From Alphaproteobacteria bacterium (GTDB lineage: Bacteria > Pseudomonadota > Alphaproteobacteria > Micropepsales > Micropepsaceae): a stretch of DNA of 64,000 nucleotides. The stretch covers positions 62,001 through 126,000 of the forward strand of contig JAJPHG010000037.1 of the NCBI GenBank assembly GCA_021325375.1. The letters run 5' to 3'. Below the pieces are notes generated by a model, which saw only the letters and a list, made by a program, of their open reading frames with translations, was not told the origin of the DNA and searched no databases. The translations under genes and the position numbers were made by a program. Shown here piece after piece: positions 39,872 to 47,953 of this stretch (within the stretch, counting starts at the first letter, position 1; every line of letters begins with the position of its first letter).

Positions 39872-39910
39872 GAATAGCGAATAGCGAATAGCGAGTGGCT
39901 TTCCACTCGC
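39872..39910. repeat. GAATAGC heptamer repeat followed by a hairpin
   Basis: Three exact tandem copies of GAATAGC (39872-39892) run into the perfect hairpin GCGAGTGG-CTTT-CCACTCGC (39891-39910). The 70-base gap between rlmN and the IalB gene is thus almost wholly repeat, which may attenuate transcription between them. Confidence 0.8.
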
Positions 39911-39923
39911 CACTCGCCCTATG

Positions 39924-40448
39924 TCACATCCCGCAAGCCGCGTGGACCTTTTCAAGTGCTTCCGAGAGCCCACCCAGCGAATAGGTGTCATGCGTCGTGG
40001 TGCCGCGCTGGGAGATTCCGGTGACGACGAGCTTGGCGCCGTGCTCCATCGCGCCCACCAGCTTCTGCTCGGCGGCCGCGTCGTCGACCCAGGCGCTGCC
40101 CGCGCCGCCGTCGTTCTTGGTGAAGAATGGCGTCTTGTCCTTGCCGATCTCGGCGGTGACGGTGCTTCCGTCCTTGTACTGATAACCGGGGACGACCTCG
40201 AGTTCGGCCTTCGCCCTGCGGCCGGGCCAGTCGCTGATCAGGAAATACACCGGATCGCGCGCCGCCTTCTTCGGTTCCATCGATTTGGGCTTGGCCATCG
40301 CGTAGCAGACGCGGGTGCCGTTGGTGGTGGTCTGGAACGCCGACCAGTCCTTGTAGGAGCCGATCAGGCTGGGCGAATCCGCGCTCGCGCACGTTCCGGC
40401 CAGGCTTGCGAAGGCGAGAGGCAGCAGGAAACGCTTGTACCCGGTCAT
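39924..40448 (-). CDS. Invasion-associated locus B (IalB) family protein
   Basis: A 174-residue secreted protein with a Sec signal peptide (MTGYKRFLLPLAFASLAGTCASA). IGSYKDWSAFQTTTNGTRVCYAMAKPKSM is the IalB-family opening with its conserved cysteine; a second cysteine is at the C-terminus (VHAAC). In Bartonella IalB affects erythrocyte invasion, but the family is widespread in non-pathogenic alphaproteobacteria and its basic role is unknown. The start at 40448 is set by the signal peptide. It lies upstream of rlmN on the same strand. Confidence 0.88.
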   Translation of the reverse strand: MTGYKRFLLPLAFASLAGTCASADSPSLIGSYKDWSAFQTTTNGTRVCYAMAKPKSMEPKKAARDPVYFLISDWPGRRAKAELEVVPGYQYKDGSTVTAEIGKDKTPFFTKNDGGAGSAWVDDAAAEQKLVGAMEHGAKLVVTGISQRGTTTHDTYSLGGLSEALEKVHAACGM

Positions 40449-40548
40449 GAAGCCCGTTCTCCTTGAGGCGCCGCGAGGAAGCGACAAGATTCCGGCGGTT
40501 CTATGTCGCGCGGGTCCCCCAAGGCAACTGAAATCGGGTTCGGAAACG

Positions 40549-41151
40549 TTAACGTCCCAGGATCTCGTCCTCGACGTCGCGCAACCGGTCCTTGCCGAAG
40601 AACAGCTCCTCGCCGACGAGGAAGCTCGGGGACCCGAAGACGCCGTGCGCGACCGCGTCTTCCGTATTGGCGAGCAGGCGCCGCTTGACCGGATCGGTCC
40701 CGGCGGCTGCGATCAGCCGGTCGGCGTCGAGCCCGGATTCGAGCAGCGCCGCGCGGATCACCGCCGGATCGTCCATCTTTTTCGGCGCCTCCCACATGTG
40801 ATGGAACGCGGCCTCGACATAAGGCGCAAGCACGCCCTCGCCTTCCGCCGCGACCGCCATGCGCATCAGCGCCAGCGTGTTCACCGGGAAATGCGGATTG
40901 AATTTATAGCTCGCGATGTGGTGGCGCTTGATGAAGCGTTCGGTCTCGCGCTGCTCATAGGCGAGCTTGCCCTTGACCTCGCCGAAGGCCAGCATCGGCG
41001 GCTTGTTGTTGGTGAGCTTGAAGACGCCGCCGAGCAGGATCGGCACGTATTCGAATTTGGCGCCAGTGCGCTTCTCGATATCGGGGATGACCTTGTGCGC
41101 GAGATAGGCGTTGGGGCTTCCGAAGTCGAAGAGGAATTGCACGCGTTCCAT
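40549..41151 (-). CDS. 2-hydroxychromene-2-carboxylate isomerase family protein, second copy
   Basis: A 200-residue DsbA-fold, kappa-GST-like protein. MERVQFLFDFGSPNAYLAHKVIP has the catalytic serine, and AVAHGVFGSPSFLVGEELFFGKDRL the cis-proline signature. The ATG shares one base with the stop of the SDR gene (TGATG), so the two are translationally coupled. The pairing with an SDR and an HxlR regulator suggests a small detoxification or aromatic catabolism operon. Confidence 0.92.
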   Translation of the reverse strand: MERVQFLFDFGSPNAYLAHKVIPDIEKRTGAKFEYVPILLGGVFKLTNNKPPMLAFGEVKGKLAYEQRETERFIKRHHIASYKFNPHFPVNTLALMRMAVAAEGEGVLAPYVEAAFHHMWEAPKKMDDPAVIRAALLESGLDADRLIAAAGTDPVKRRLLANTEDAVAHGVFGSPSFLVGEELFFGKDRLRDVEDEILGR

Positions 41152-41888
41152 CACCAGCGCTCCGCGTAGGGTCTCAAATCCATCTCGAACGTCCAGCCGT
41201 CGCGCGGTTGGCTGTGCAGGTACCAATAGGCGTCGGCGACGGATTGCGGGTCCATCAGTGTGTCCTGCGGCAGCGCGTCCGGGTCGCCGCCGCGCGCCTT
41301 GATCCGCTCACGGACGAACTCGGTATCGACGCCGGCGTCGATGATGAGATGCGCGACGTGGATGTTCTGAGGCCCCAGCTCGCGCGCCATCGCCTGCGCC
41401 AGGTTGCGCAGGCCCCCTTTGGCGCTCGCGAAGGCCGCATAGCCCGCGCCGCCGCGCACCGATGCCGTGGCGCCGGTGAAAAGGATCGTGCCCTTAGCCC
41501 TAGCCAGCATCAGCTTGGCGGACTCGCGCCCGGCGAGGAAGCCGGCATAGCAGGCCATCTCCCACACCTTGCGGAACACGCGCTCGGTGGTCTCGACGAT
41601 CGGGAACTGGACGTTGGCGCCGGGATTGACGACGCAGACCTCAAGCGGCGCGTGAGCGTCGGCCTCGGCGAGGAACGCCATGACGTCCTCTTCCTTGCGC
41701 GCGTCGAGCCCGCGCGCGACGCATTCGCCGCCGGCGGTCTCGATCTCGGCTTTGAGCTTGGCGAGCTTGTCGGCGCTGCGCCGTCCGGCGAAGACGGTAT
41801 AGCCCTCGGCCGCGAAGCGCCTGGCGATGGCGGAGCCGATATAGTCCCCCGCCCCGATCACGGCGGCGGTCGCATTGCGCTTGGGCAT
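41151..41888 (-). CDS. SDR family oxidoreductase lacking the usual catalytic tyrosine
   Basis: A 245-residue Rossmann-fold protein. The cofactor loop reads VIGAGDYIGSAIARRFAAEG in place of TGxxxGIG. The active-site region is ILFTGATASVRGGAGYAAFASAKGGLRNLAQAMARELGPQNIHVAHLIID: the YxxxK motif appears as FASAK, so Phe stands where the catalytic Tyr is expected. This variant is seen in a known SDR subgroup and may mean altered chemistry. It is the first gene of an operon divergent from the HxlR regulator. Confidence 0.9.
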   Translation of the reverse strand: MPKRNATAAVIGAGDYIGSAIARRFAAEGYTVFAGRRSADKLAKLKAEIETAGGECVARGLDARKEEDVMAFLAEADAHAPLEVCVVNPGANVQFPIVETTERVFRKVWEMACYAGFLAGRESAKLMLARAKGTILFTGATASVRGGAGYAAFASAKGGLRNLAQAMARELGPQNIHVAHLIIDAGVDTEFVRERIKARGGDPDALPQDTLMDPQSVADAYWYLHSQPRDGWTFEMDLRPYAERW

Positions 41889-41899
41889 GGCGAGCCTCT

Positions 41900-41929
41900 A
41901 AAAGTTCACTTTTAAGACTTATAAGTCTT
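41900..41929. promoter_or_regulatory. Putative HxlR operator in the divergent promoter region
   Basis: The 73-base space between the SDR gene and the HxlR gene holds two inverted repeats: AAAAGT-TC-ACTTTT (41900-41913) and a perfect 16-base palindrome AAGACTTATAAGTCTT (41914-41929). HxlR-type regulators bind such AT-rich palindromes in divergent promoters, so this is the likely control point for both directions. Confidence 0.75.
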
Positions 41930-41961
41930 GAAAAGGAACTGAGTCAAGGTACAATTGCCCA

Positions 41962-42450
41962 ATGCGCTGGGAATCTCTAAGCGACGAACACTGCTCCCTC
42001 GCCCGCACGCTCGCGGTGATCGGAGACCGCTGGACCCTCCTCATCCTGCGCGACGCGTTCCTGCGCGTCCGCCGCTTCGAGGATTTCGAGAACAGCCTCG
42101 GCATCGCCCGCCGCGTCTTGAGCGAGCGGCTGGCGCTGCTCGTGGAGCACGGCATCCTTTCCAAGGTGCCGTATCAGGAGCGGCCCACGCGCTACGAATA
42201 CAGGCTCACCGACAAGGGCCTCGATCTCTACCCTGCCCTCATCTCGCTGGTGCATTGGGGCGACAAGCACTATGCGACGAAGGACGGGCCGCCCGTCCTC
42301 CACCGCCACCTGAAATGCGGCCACGATTTCCGCTCGGTGCTCACCTGCTCGCAGTGCGCCAAGCCCGTGCACGCGCGCGAGGTCGCGGCGCGGGCGTCTA
42401 TTCCCGCAAGCCGTAGCCGATCGCGTAGAGCCGCAGCGTCGCCAGGCTGA
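41962..42450 (+). CDS. HxlR family winged-helix transcriptional regulator
   Basis: A 162-residue regulator. LAVIGDRWTLLILRDAFLRVRRFEDFENSLGIARRVLSERLALLVEHGIL is the HxlR core with the recognition helix ARRVLSERL, followed by the wing YRLTDKGLDLYPAL. A C-terminal CGHDFRSVLTCSQC segment may bind a metal. The members of this group usually sense aldehydes or redox change. It is divergent from the SDR/isomerase operon. Its last 53 bases overlap the end of the convergent ABC permease gene, giving a low-complexity tail. Confidence 0.93.
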   Translation: MRWESLSDEHCSLARTLAVIGDRWTLLILRDAFLRVRRFEDFENSLGIARRVLSERLALLVEHGILSKVPYQERPTRYEYRLTDKGLDLYPALISLVHWGDKHYATKDGPPVLHRHLKCGHDFRSVLTCSQCAKPVHAREVAARASIPASRSRSRRAAASPG

Positions 42451-43207
42451 GGAAGACGATCAGCCCCAAGGTCAGCGCGAAGCCGACCACCGGCGGGCCT
42501 TCGTGGAAACCGATCATCGCGTGGCGCAATCCGTTGATCCAATAGAAGAACGGGTTGCCGTAGTAGAGGAAGCGCAGGTAGGGCGGCAGCATGCCGATCG
42601 TCGAGAACACGCCGCCGACCATCGACAGCGGCACGATGAAGAAGACGTTGAGGATGTTGAGCTGCTCGAAATTCTTCGCCCACAGCCCGATGATGATGCC
42701 GAGCTCGCCGAAGATGATCGACACCGCGACCACCCAGAACAGGAACTCGAAGATGTTGTCGACCGCGATGACGCCGAAGCACGCCCCGATCACCAGGATG
42801 CCGAGCGCGGTGACGATCGAGCGGATGACGACGCACACCAGCATGCCCACGATCATCTCGACATAGGAGAGCGGCGCCACCAGCGTCTCCTCGATGAAGC
42901 GCAGGAAGCGCTGGAAATAGATCGCCGAGGTCGACTGCAGGAAAGCGGCGTTGATGATGTTCATCATCAGGATGCCGGGGAGGACGAATTCGAGATAGCG
43001 GTGGCCGCCGATCTCCTTGATGCGCCCGCCGAGCACGAAGCCGAAGATGAAGATGAACAGCAGCGCCGAGATCCACGGCGCGATGAACGCCTGGATCGGC
43101 ACGCGCATGATGCGCGAGACCTCGCGGCGCACGATGGTGCCGAGCCCGATCCAGTTGATCCCCATGGGATGGAGCTTGATCTCTTCGACGCTCGTCTCGG
43201 CGCTCAT
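42398..43207 (-). CDS. ABC-2 type transport permease
   Basis: A 269-residue membrane protein with six hydrophobic segments in the ABC-2 arrangement. The N-terminal REVSRIMRVPIQAFIAPWISALLFIFIFGFVLG and the motif LYYGNPFFYWINGLRHAMIGF near the end are typical of YadH/NodJ-like exporters. Its ATG overlaps the stop of the ATPase gene (ATGA). Together they form a two-component exporter of unknown substrate. Confidence 0.92.
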   Translation of the reverse strand: MSAETSVEEIKLHPMGINWIGLGTIVRREVSRIMRVPIQAFIAPWISALLFIFIFGFVLGGRIKEIGGHRYLEFVLPGILMMNIINAAFLQSTSAIYFQRFLRFIEETLVAPLSYVEMIVGMLVCVVIRSIVTALGILVIGACFGVIAVDNIFEFLFWVVAVSIIFGELGIIIGLWAKNFEQLNILNVFFIVPLSMVGGVFSTIGMLPPYLRFLYYGNPFFYWINGLRHAMIGFHEGPPVVGFALTLGLIVFLSLATLRLYAIGYGLRE

Positions 43208-43950
43208 GCGGCCGCTCCCGCGATGTGGTCCGGCTCGGCGCCGGTGGCCGTGAGGTAGGCATGTTCGAGCCCGCCGCTCATGAACTCGGCCTTGGGTCCG
43301 TTGCGCACGATCTTGCCGCCCGCGATGATCGCGATGGTGCGGCACAGCCGCTCGACCTCCTCCAGATAGTGCGAGGTCAGCAGGATCGTCTTGCCGTCGC
43401 CGTTGAGCTCCTGGAGGTAGCGCCACAGATCGCGACGCAGCTCGACGTCGACGCCCGCGGTCGGCTCGTCGAGGATGAGGAGCTGCGGATCGTGGATGAG
43501 CGCGCGCGCCAGGATCACGCGGCGCTTGAGGCCGCCGGAAAGCTCGCGGAACGATTTCTTCGCGTGGTCGGTCAGGTCGAAGCGCTCGATCAGCATGTCG
43601 GTGCGCGATTTGCGCTGCGCGGCGCTCATGCCGAAATAGCCGCCCATCCAGTCGACGATCTGGCGCGGCGTCGCGAACTGGTCGACGTTGAATTCCTGCG
43701 GCGACAGCCCGATCAGCCGCCGCGCCTCGCGATAGTTCTTCACCGCGTCGATGCCGAAGATCTCGATGGTCCCGGAGGTGACGGTCGCGATGCCGGTGAC
43801 GCAATGGATCGTCGTCGACTTGCCGGCGCCGTTGGGGCCGAGGAAGCCGAAGAAATCGCCTTGCGCGATGCTCATGGAAAGGTCCTGCACCGCGACCGTG
43901 CCGCTGCGATAGACCTTGCGGAGATGGGAGATATTGAGGGCGGCGGGCAT
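43204..43950 (-). CDS. ABC transporter ATP-binding protein (NodI/YadG-like)
   Basis: A 248-residue ATPase. Walker A is GPNGAGKSTTI, the Q-loop lies in IGLSPQEFNVD, the signature is LSGGLKRRVILARAL and Walker B with D-loop is LLILDEPTAGVDVELRR; the switch His is in LLTSHYLEEVE. It pairs with the ABC-2 permease downstream. Such pairs export drugs, polysaccharides or lipids. Confidence 0.94.
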   Translation of the reverse strand: MPAALNISHLRKVYRSGTVAVQDLSMSIAQGDFFGFLGPNGAGKSTTIHCVTGIATVTSGTIEIFGIDAVKNYREARRLIGLSPQEFNVDQFATPRQIVDWMGGYFGMSAAQRKSRTDMLIERFDLTDHAKKSFRELSGGLKRRVILARALIHDPQLLILDEPTAGVDVELRRDLWRYLQELNGDGKTILLTSHYLEEVERLCRTIAIIAGGKIVRNGPKAEFMSGGLEHAYLTATGAEPDHIAGAAA

Positions 43951-44001
43951 TGATTCTCAAATGGGGAAGCGGGCGGCACTATACAAGGGAAAACGCGCTT
44001 G

Positions 44002-44532
44002 TCATTTCCTGTGTCTCACGACCGGCGCGCCCCATTCGTGCCGCTCGGGCAAGGCGGGTTGCGCGCGTCCCGGCGCCATGGGCCGCTCGCCGTAATTGCC
44101 TTGAGAGATCAGCCGGTCGTACATCACGATGGCGCCCGCCATCCCGACATTGATCGAGAAGCGGGTGGGGATCCTCACCACGAACTCGCACCGCGAAAGC
44201 ACGTCTTTCGACAGGGACATCCGCTCCGCCCCGAACACATAGGCCGCGCGGCTGGGATGGCGGAAGCGCGGCAGCTCGACCGCGTCGTCGGTGATCTCCA
44301 CGCCCACCAGCCGGCAGCCGACCGGCAGCCGGAAATCCGCCGCCGAGCGGAAGGCATAGACGGGCAGCGCTTCTTGAGTCTTCGAGGTGTCGGACTGCGC
44401 CTCCTTGAGGCTGACCTGCGCCGCGATGGAGAAGAAGAAGCTTGCGCCGAACGCATGGGAGATACGCAAAAGATTGCCGAGGTTCATCGGCTTGGAGATG
44501 CCGTCGACGCCTACCGCGAAATAGCCGCGCAT
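44002..44532 (-). CDS. SpoU/TrmH family RNA methyltransferase
   Basis: A 176-residue SPOUT methyltransferase. Motif 1 is KPMNLGNLLRISHAFGASFFFSI, motif 2 is AAYVFGAERMSLS and motif 3 is IPTRFSINVGMAGAIVMYDRL, which build the trefoil-knot SAM site. It lacks an N-terminal substrate-binding extension, so the tRNA or rRNA target cannot be named. The start at 44532 is preferred over 44544. Confidence 0.85.
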   Translation of the reverse strand: MRGYFAVGVDGISKPMNLGNLLRISHAFGASFFFSIAAQVSLKEAQSDTSKTQEALPVYAFRSAADFRLPVGCRLVGVEITDDAVELPRFRHPSRAAYVFGAERMSLSKDVLSRCEFVVRIPTRFSINVGMAGAIVMYDRLISQGNYGERPMAPGRAQPALPERHEWGAPVVRHRK

Positions 44533-44552
44533 TCGTCCCCCCAAATCCCTAT

Positions 44553-44684
44553 TGTAATGGCCCGCGAATGCGGGCCACCCAGGTGAAACCCGGCGGATGT
44601 CGGTAGTAGTATTATTTTAATGGCGTGCAACCGGAATCAAAGCGCAGAACCGAACTGGGTGGCCCGCAGTCGCGGGCCATGACA
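44553..44684. repeat. Long inverted repeat (GGCCCGC palindromic family), copy 2
   Basis: The same layout as 277-407: left arm with GGCCCGCGAATGCGGGCC and ACCCAGGTGAAACCC, right arm with GGCCCGCAGTCGCGGGCC ending in ATGACA. The two copies share the arms almost exactly but differ in the central 50 bases, so the arms are the conserved unit. It separates the SpoU and sulfotransferase-like genes. Confidence 0.85.
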
Positions 44685-44695
44685 GATTGTAGAAC

Positions 44696-45379
44696 ATGAT
44701 CGTTTCCTATTCGCGCAACTTCATCTTCGTCAAGACGAAGAAGACGGCCGGCTCCACCGTCGAGGCCGTGCTCGCCGCCGCCTGCGCCGACGGCGACATC
44801 ATCACACAGGAGGACGGCTACAAGCATCCCGGATCGGAACACGGCCTGGACGAGGACGCGCTCCACCGCCAGCGGCAGGAGGCCAAGCTCGCGCGCGGCG
44901 GCGAGCGGCGCGCCAATCGCAGCTTCGCGGGCGATTTCTACAGCCATATGAGCGCGCAGGAGGCGCGCGGACAGATCGACCCCGCGTTCTGGGCGGGAGC
45001 CTTCAAGCTGACGGCCGAGCGGCATCCTTACGAGAAAGCCGTCTCGCAGGCCTTCTACCGCGCGTCCCGGGACGGCAGCCTCTACGTCGACCGCCATCTG
45101 GACCGCGTCCTGCGCAAAGGCGCCTATGCCGGACATCCCTATTGGACGATCGACGGCAAGGTCGCGGTGGACGCGTTCCTTCGTCAGGAGAACCTCAAAG
45201 CCGATCTCGATGAGGTCGGCGAGCGGCTGGGGATCGCCATCCCGCAGACACTGCCCCAGTTGAAGGCCAGGACGCGCCCCGACCGCCGTCCGGCGCGCGA
45301 GATCCTGAGCGCGGCGCAAAAAAGCCTGGTGCAGGAAACTTGCCGTGTGGAATTCGAGATTTTAGGCTACGAACCCTGA
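44696..45379 (+). CDS. Sulfotransferase family 2-like protein
   Basis: A 227-residue protein. The N-terminus SYSRNFIFVKTKKTAGSTVE matches the 5'-phosphosulfate-binding loop of cytosolic-type sulfotransferases (IFVKTRKTAGTSLE in relatives), and FKLTAERHPYEKAVSQAFY is in the position of the 3'-phosphate-binding segment. It may transfer sulfate from PAPS to a carbohydrate or lipid; the acceptor is unknown. Its stop shares one base with the asparaginase ATG (TGATG). Confidence 0.75.
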   Translation: MIVSYSRNFIFVKTKKTAGSTVEAVLAAACADGDIITQEDGYKHPGSEHGLDEDALHRQRQEAKLARGGERRANRSFAGDFYSHMSAQEARGQIDPAFWAGAFKLTAERHPYEKAVSQAFYRASRDGSLYVDRHLDRVLRKGAYAGHPYWTIDGKVAVDAFLRQENLKADLDEVGERLGIAIPQTLPQLKARTRPDRRPAREILSAAQKSLVQETCRVEFEILGYEP

Positions 45380-46347
45380 TGCCAAATCCCATCCTCGTCG
45401 AACTCACGCGCGGCCCCATCGTCGAGAGCGTCCATCGCGGCTCGGTCGCGGTGGCGGATAGCGCCGGCAAGATCGTGTTCGCGCTCGGCGACCTCGACAC
45501 GCCCGTCTATCCGCGCTCCTCGCTCAAGCCGATCCAGGCGCTGCCCTTGATCGAATCCGGCGCGGCGGACGCGTTCGGCCTCGGCGACGAGGAGATCGCG
45601 CTCGCCTGCGCCTCGCATTCGGGCGAACCGATGCATACGACGCGCGTGGCGGCGTGGCTCACGCGCATCGGCTGCGGCGAGAGCGACCTTGCCTGCGGCG
45701 CTCATCCCTCGCGCTACGAGCCGGTGGCGGAGGACATGATCAGGCGCGGTGAGAGGCCGACGCGCATCTTCAACAACTGTTCGGGCAAGCACACGGGCTT
45801 CCTCACCGTCGCGCGGCATTGGGACATCGCGACCAAGGGCTACGAGCATCACGATCATCCGGTGCAGCGCGCGATCGCCAAGGCGCTGGCCGAGCTCACC
45901 GGCATCGACAGCGAATTCCCCTGGGGCGTGGACGGCTGCGCGGCGCCGAACTTCGCGGTGCCACTCGGCGCCCAGGCGCGCGCGTTCGCGGGCCTGACCG
46001 GCGAACGCGGCAAGCGCGTCGTCCGCGCGATGACGGCACATCCCGAGCTCGTCTCCGGCACGGGACGCACCTGCGCGATCCTGATGCGCAGTGCCAAGGG
46101 CCGCGCCGCGGTGAAGACGGGCGCCGAGGGTTTCTTCGCCGGCATCGTTCCCGAACTCGGCCTCGGCATCGTGATCAAGATCGACGACGGCGCGGGCCGC
46201 GCCGCGGATACGGCGATGGCGGCGGTGCTGGAGAAGTTTGGCCTGCTGGGCGGGGACGATGCCGCGCGGAAAATCCTGCGCGTGCCGGTCACGAACACGG
46301 TCGGCACCGTCGTGGGCGAGCGAAGGGTGGCGGAGGTGCTCCGCTAG
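45379..46347 (+). CDS. Asparaginase of the Rhizobium etli type (class 3)
   Basis: A 322-residue enzyme of the Asparaginase_II family, which hydrolyses L-asparagine to aspartate and ammonia. The key residues known from R. etli ReAV are present: Ser47 and Lys50 in YPRSSLKPIQ, and the metal-binding Cys134 and Lys137 in NNCSGKHTG with Cys187 in GVDGCAAP. It is unrelated to E. coli AnsA/AnsB. Translationally coupled to the sulfotransferase-like gene upstream. An inverted repeat follows the stop. Confidence 0.93.
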   Translation: MPNPILVELTRGPIVESVHRGSVAVADSAGKIVFALGDLDTPVYPRSSLKPIQALPLIESGAADAFGLGDEEIALACASHSGEPMHTTRVAAWLTRIGCGESDLACGAHPSRYEPVAEDMIRRGERPTRIFNNCSGKHTGFLTVARHWDIATKGYEHHDHPVQRAIAKALAELTGIDSEFPWGVDGCAAPNFAVPLGAQARAFAGLTGERGKRVVRAMTAHPELVSGTGRTCAILMRSAKGRAAVKTGAEGFFAGIVPELGLGIVIKIDDGAGRAADTAMAAVLEKFGLLGGDDAARKILRVPVTNTVGTVVGERRVAEVLR

Positions 46348-46355
46348 TACCCGTT

Positions 46356-46445
46356 CGTCATGGCCGCCCTTGAGGCGGCCATCCAGAGTCGTTTCGCTCG
46401 CTGACGCTCGCTGGCTGGGTGGCCGGGTCAAGCCCGGCCATGACG
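46356..46445. repeat. CGTCATGGCC inverted repeat between convergent genes
   Basis: CGTCATGGCCG at the left end and CGGCCATGACG at the right are inverted, with two inner hairpins (GGCCGCC-TTGA-GGCGGCC and GGCCGGGT-CA-AGCCCGGCC). It resembles the other intergenic palindromes in design but not in core sequence. Likely a two-way transcription stop between the asparaginase and DUF6491 genes. Confidence 0.8.
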
Positions 46446-46452
46446 GTTTAAG

Positions 46453-46836
46453 CTAGTGTTCAGCCGCCTTCTTCGCTGCCGCCGCGTCCTTGTCCGCCTT
46501 CTCCATGTCCGGCGTGTACGCCTCGATCTTGCTGATCGGGCAGTGCTGCGGGCCGATCTGGCTGCCGGCGATGACCTCGTCGCCGCGGCTCACGCAGGAC
46601 AGCGCGGTGCCGCCGAAGGTCTTGAAGCCGAGATGTTCCTTGAACTGCATGTTCAGGCACGGCGTCATGAGCGTGAGCCTGAACTTCTGATGGAAATCGT
46701 CCTCGACGATCACCGTCGTGTCGTTGAGCGAATTCCAGTTATAGATGTTGGCTTGGCGCAGGCAGGTGCCCGAAGCCATGGCGTGGCCGGAAACGACCGT
46801 GGCGGCAAGCGCCGCGAAAGCGAGCCTCTTGGACAT
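46453..46836 (-). CDS. DUF6491 family secreted protein
   Basis: A 127-residue protein with a Sec signal peptide (MSKRLAFAALAATVVSGHAMA). TCLRQANIYNWNSLNDTTVIVEDDFHQKFRLTLMTPCLNMQF matches the DUF6491 pattern with its first two cysteines; TALSCVSRGDEV and HCPISKIE supply two more. The last 20 residues are a charged alanine/lysine-rich tail. Periplasmic, function unknown. Confidence 0.8.
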   Translation of the reverse strand: MSKRLAFAALAATVVSGHAMASGTCLRQANIYNWNSLNDTTVIVEDDFHQKFRLTLMTPCLNMQFKEHLGFKTFGGTALSCVSRGDEVIAGSQIGPQHCPISKIEAYTPDMEKADKDAAAAKKAAEH

Positions 46837-46954
46837 GCGATTCGATCCTCGAAAGCGCGGGACCCCTCCCACGACACGATCATAAGCCCTTCAACGCGGT
46901 TTTGTTAGTTAAAGTTCCCCGCTAAGGTCGCGGCACCGCCATTTGGAGACTGTC

Positions 46955-47953
46955 ATGAAAGCCATGCTGTGCAAGGAATACGGGCCGCCCGAGACGCTGG
47001 TCCTGAGCGACGTCCCGGAGCCCAAGCCGGGGCCAGGCCAGATCGCGATCCAGGTCAAGGCCTGCGGCGTCAATTTCCCCGACGTGCTGATCATCGAGAA
47101 CAAGTACCAGTTCAAGCCGCCGCTGCCCTTCGCGCCCGGTGCCGAGATCGCGGGCGTGGTGAAGGCGCTTGGCGAAGGCGTCACGCGCTTCAAGACCGGC
47201 GACCGCGTCATCGCCTCGATCGGAAACGGCGGCATGCAGGAGGTGATCCTGGCCGATCCCAACCGCTGCATCCCGATGCCCGACGCCATGGGTTTCGAGA
47301 CCGGCGCGGGCCTCGTCCTCACCTACGGCACGTCGCATTACGCGCTGAAGGACCGCGCCAAGCTCAAAGCCGGTGAGACGCTCGTGGTCCTGGGCGCGGC
47401 CGGCGGCGTGGGGCTGGCCGCGGTCGAGCTGGGCAGGGCGTTCGGCGCGCGCGTCGTCGCGGGCGCGTCGGCGCAAGAGAAGGTCGACCTCGCGATGAAG
47501 CACGGCGCCGATGACGGCTTCGTCTATCCGACGGGGAAGCTTACGCGCGACCAGCAGAAGGAATTCTCCGAGCAGATCAAGAGGGCCACGGGCGGAAAGG
47601 GCGCGGACGTGCTCTACGATCCCGTCGGCGGCGACTACGCCGAGCCCGCGGTGCGCGCGATGAACTGGGAGGGCCGCTATCTCGTGATCGGCTTCACGGC
47701 GGGCATTCCGAGCGTGCCGCTGAACCTGACCCTGCTCAAGAGCTGCGACATCCAGGGCGTGTTCTGGGGCGCCTTCACCGCGCGCGAGCCCAAGCGCAAT
47801 CAGGAACATCTTGCCGAGATCATGCGTTGGACAGTGGAGGGAAAGCTCAAGCCCCACATCTCCGCGCGCTTCCCCCTCGCGCGCGCGGGCGAGGCGATCC
47901 GTATGCTGGCAGACCGAAAAGCCCAAGGCAAAGTCGTCGTGACGATGGAATGA
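46955..47953 (+). CDS. NADPH:quinone oxidoreductase family protein (zinc-independent MDR)
   Basis: A 332-residue medium-chain reductase. MKAMLCKEYGPPETLVLSDVPEP opens as in quinone oxidoreductases, ACGVNFPDVLIIENKYQFKPPLPFAPGAEIAGVV contains the substrate-side signature, and VVLGAAGGVGLAAVELGRAFGARVVAGAS the NADPH-binding site. The structural zinc cysteines of alcohol dehydrogenases are absent. GGAG lies before the ATG. Its stop overlaps the transporter ATG (ATGA). Confidence 0.93.
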   Translation: MKAMLCKEYGPPETLVLSDVPEPKPGPGQIAIQVKACGVNFPDVLIIENKYQFKPPLPFAPGAEIAGVVKALGEGVTRFKTGDRVIASIGNGGMQEVILADPNRCIPMPDAMGFETGAGLVLTYGTSHYALKDRAKLKAGETLVVLGAAGGVGLAAVELGRAFGARVVAGASAQEKVDLAMKHGADDGFVYPTGKLTRDQQKEFSEQIKRATGGKGADVLYDPVGGDYAEPAVRAMNWEGRYLVIGFTAGIPSVPLNLTLLKSCDIQGVFWGAFTAREPKRNQEHLAEIMRWTVEGKLKPHISARFPLARAGEAIRMLADRKAQGKVVVTME

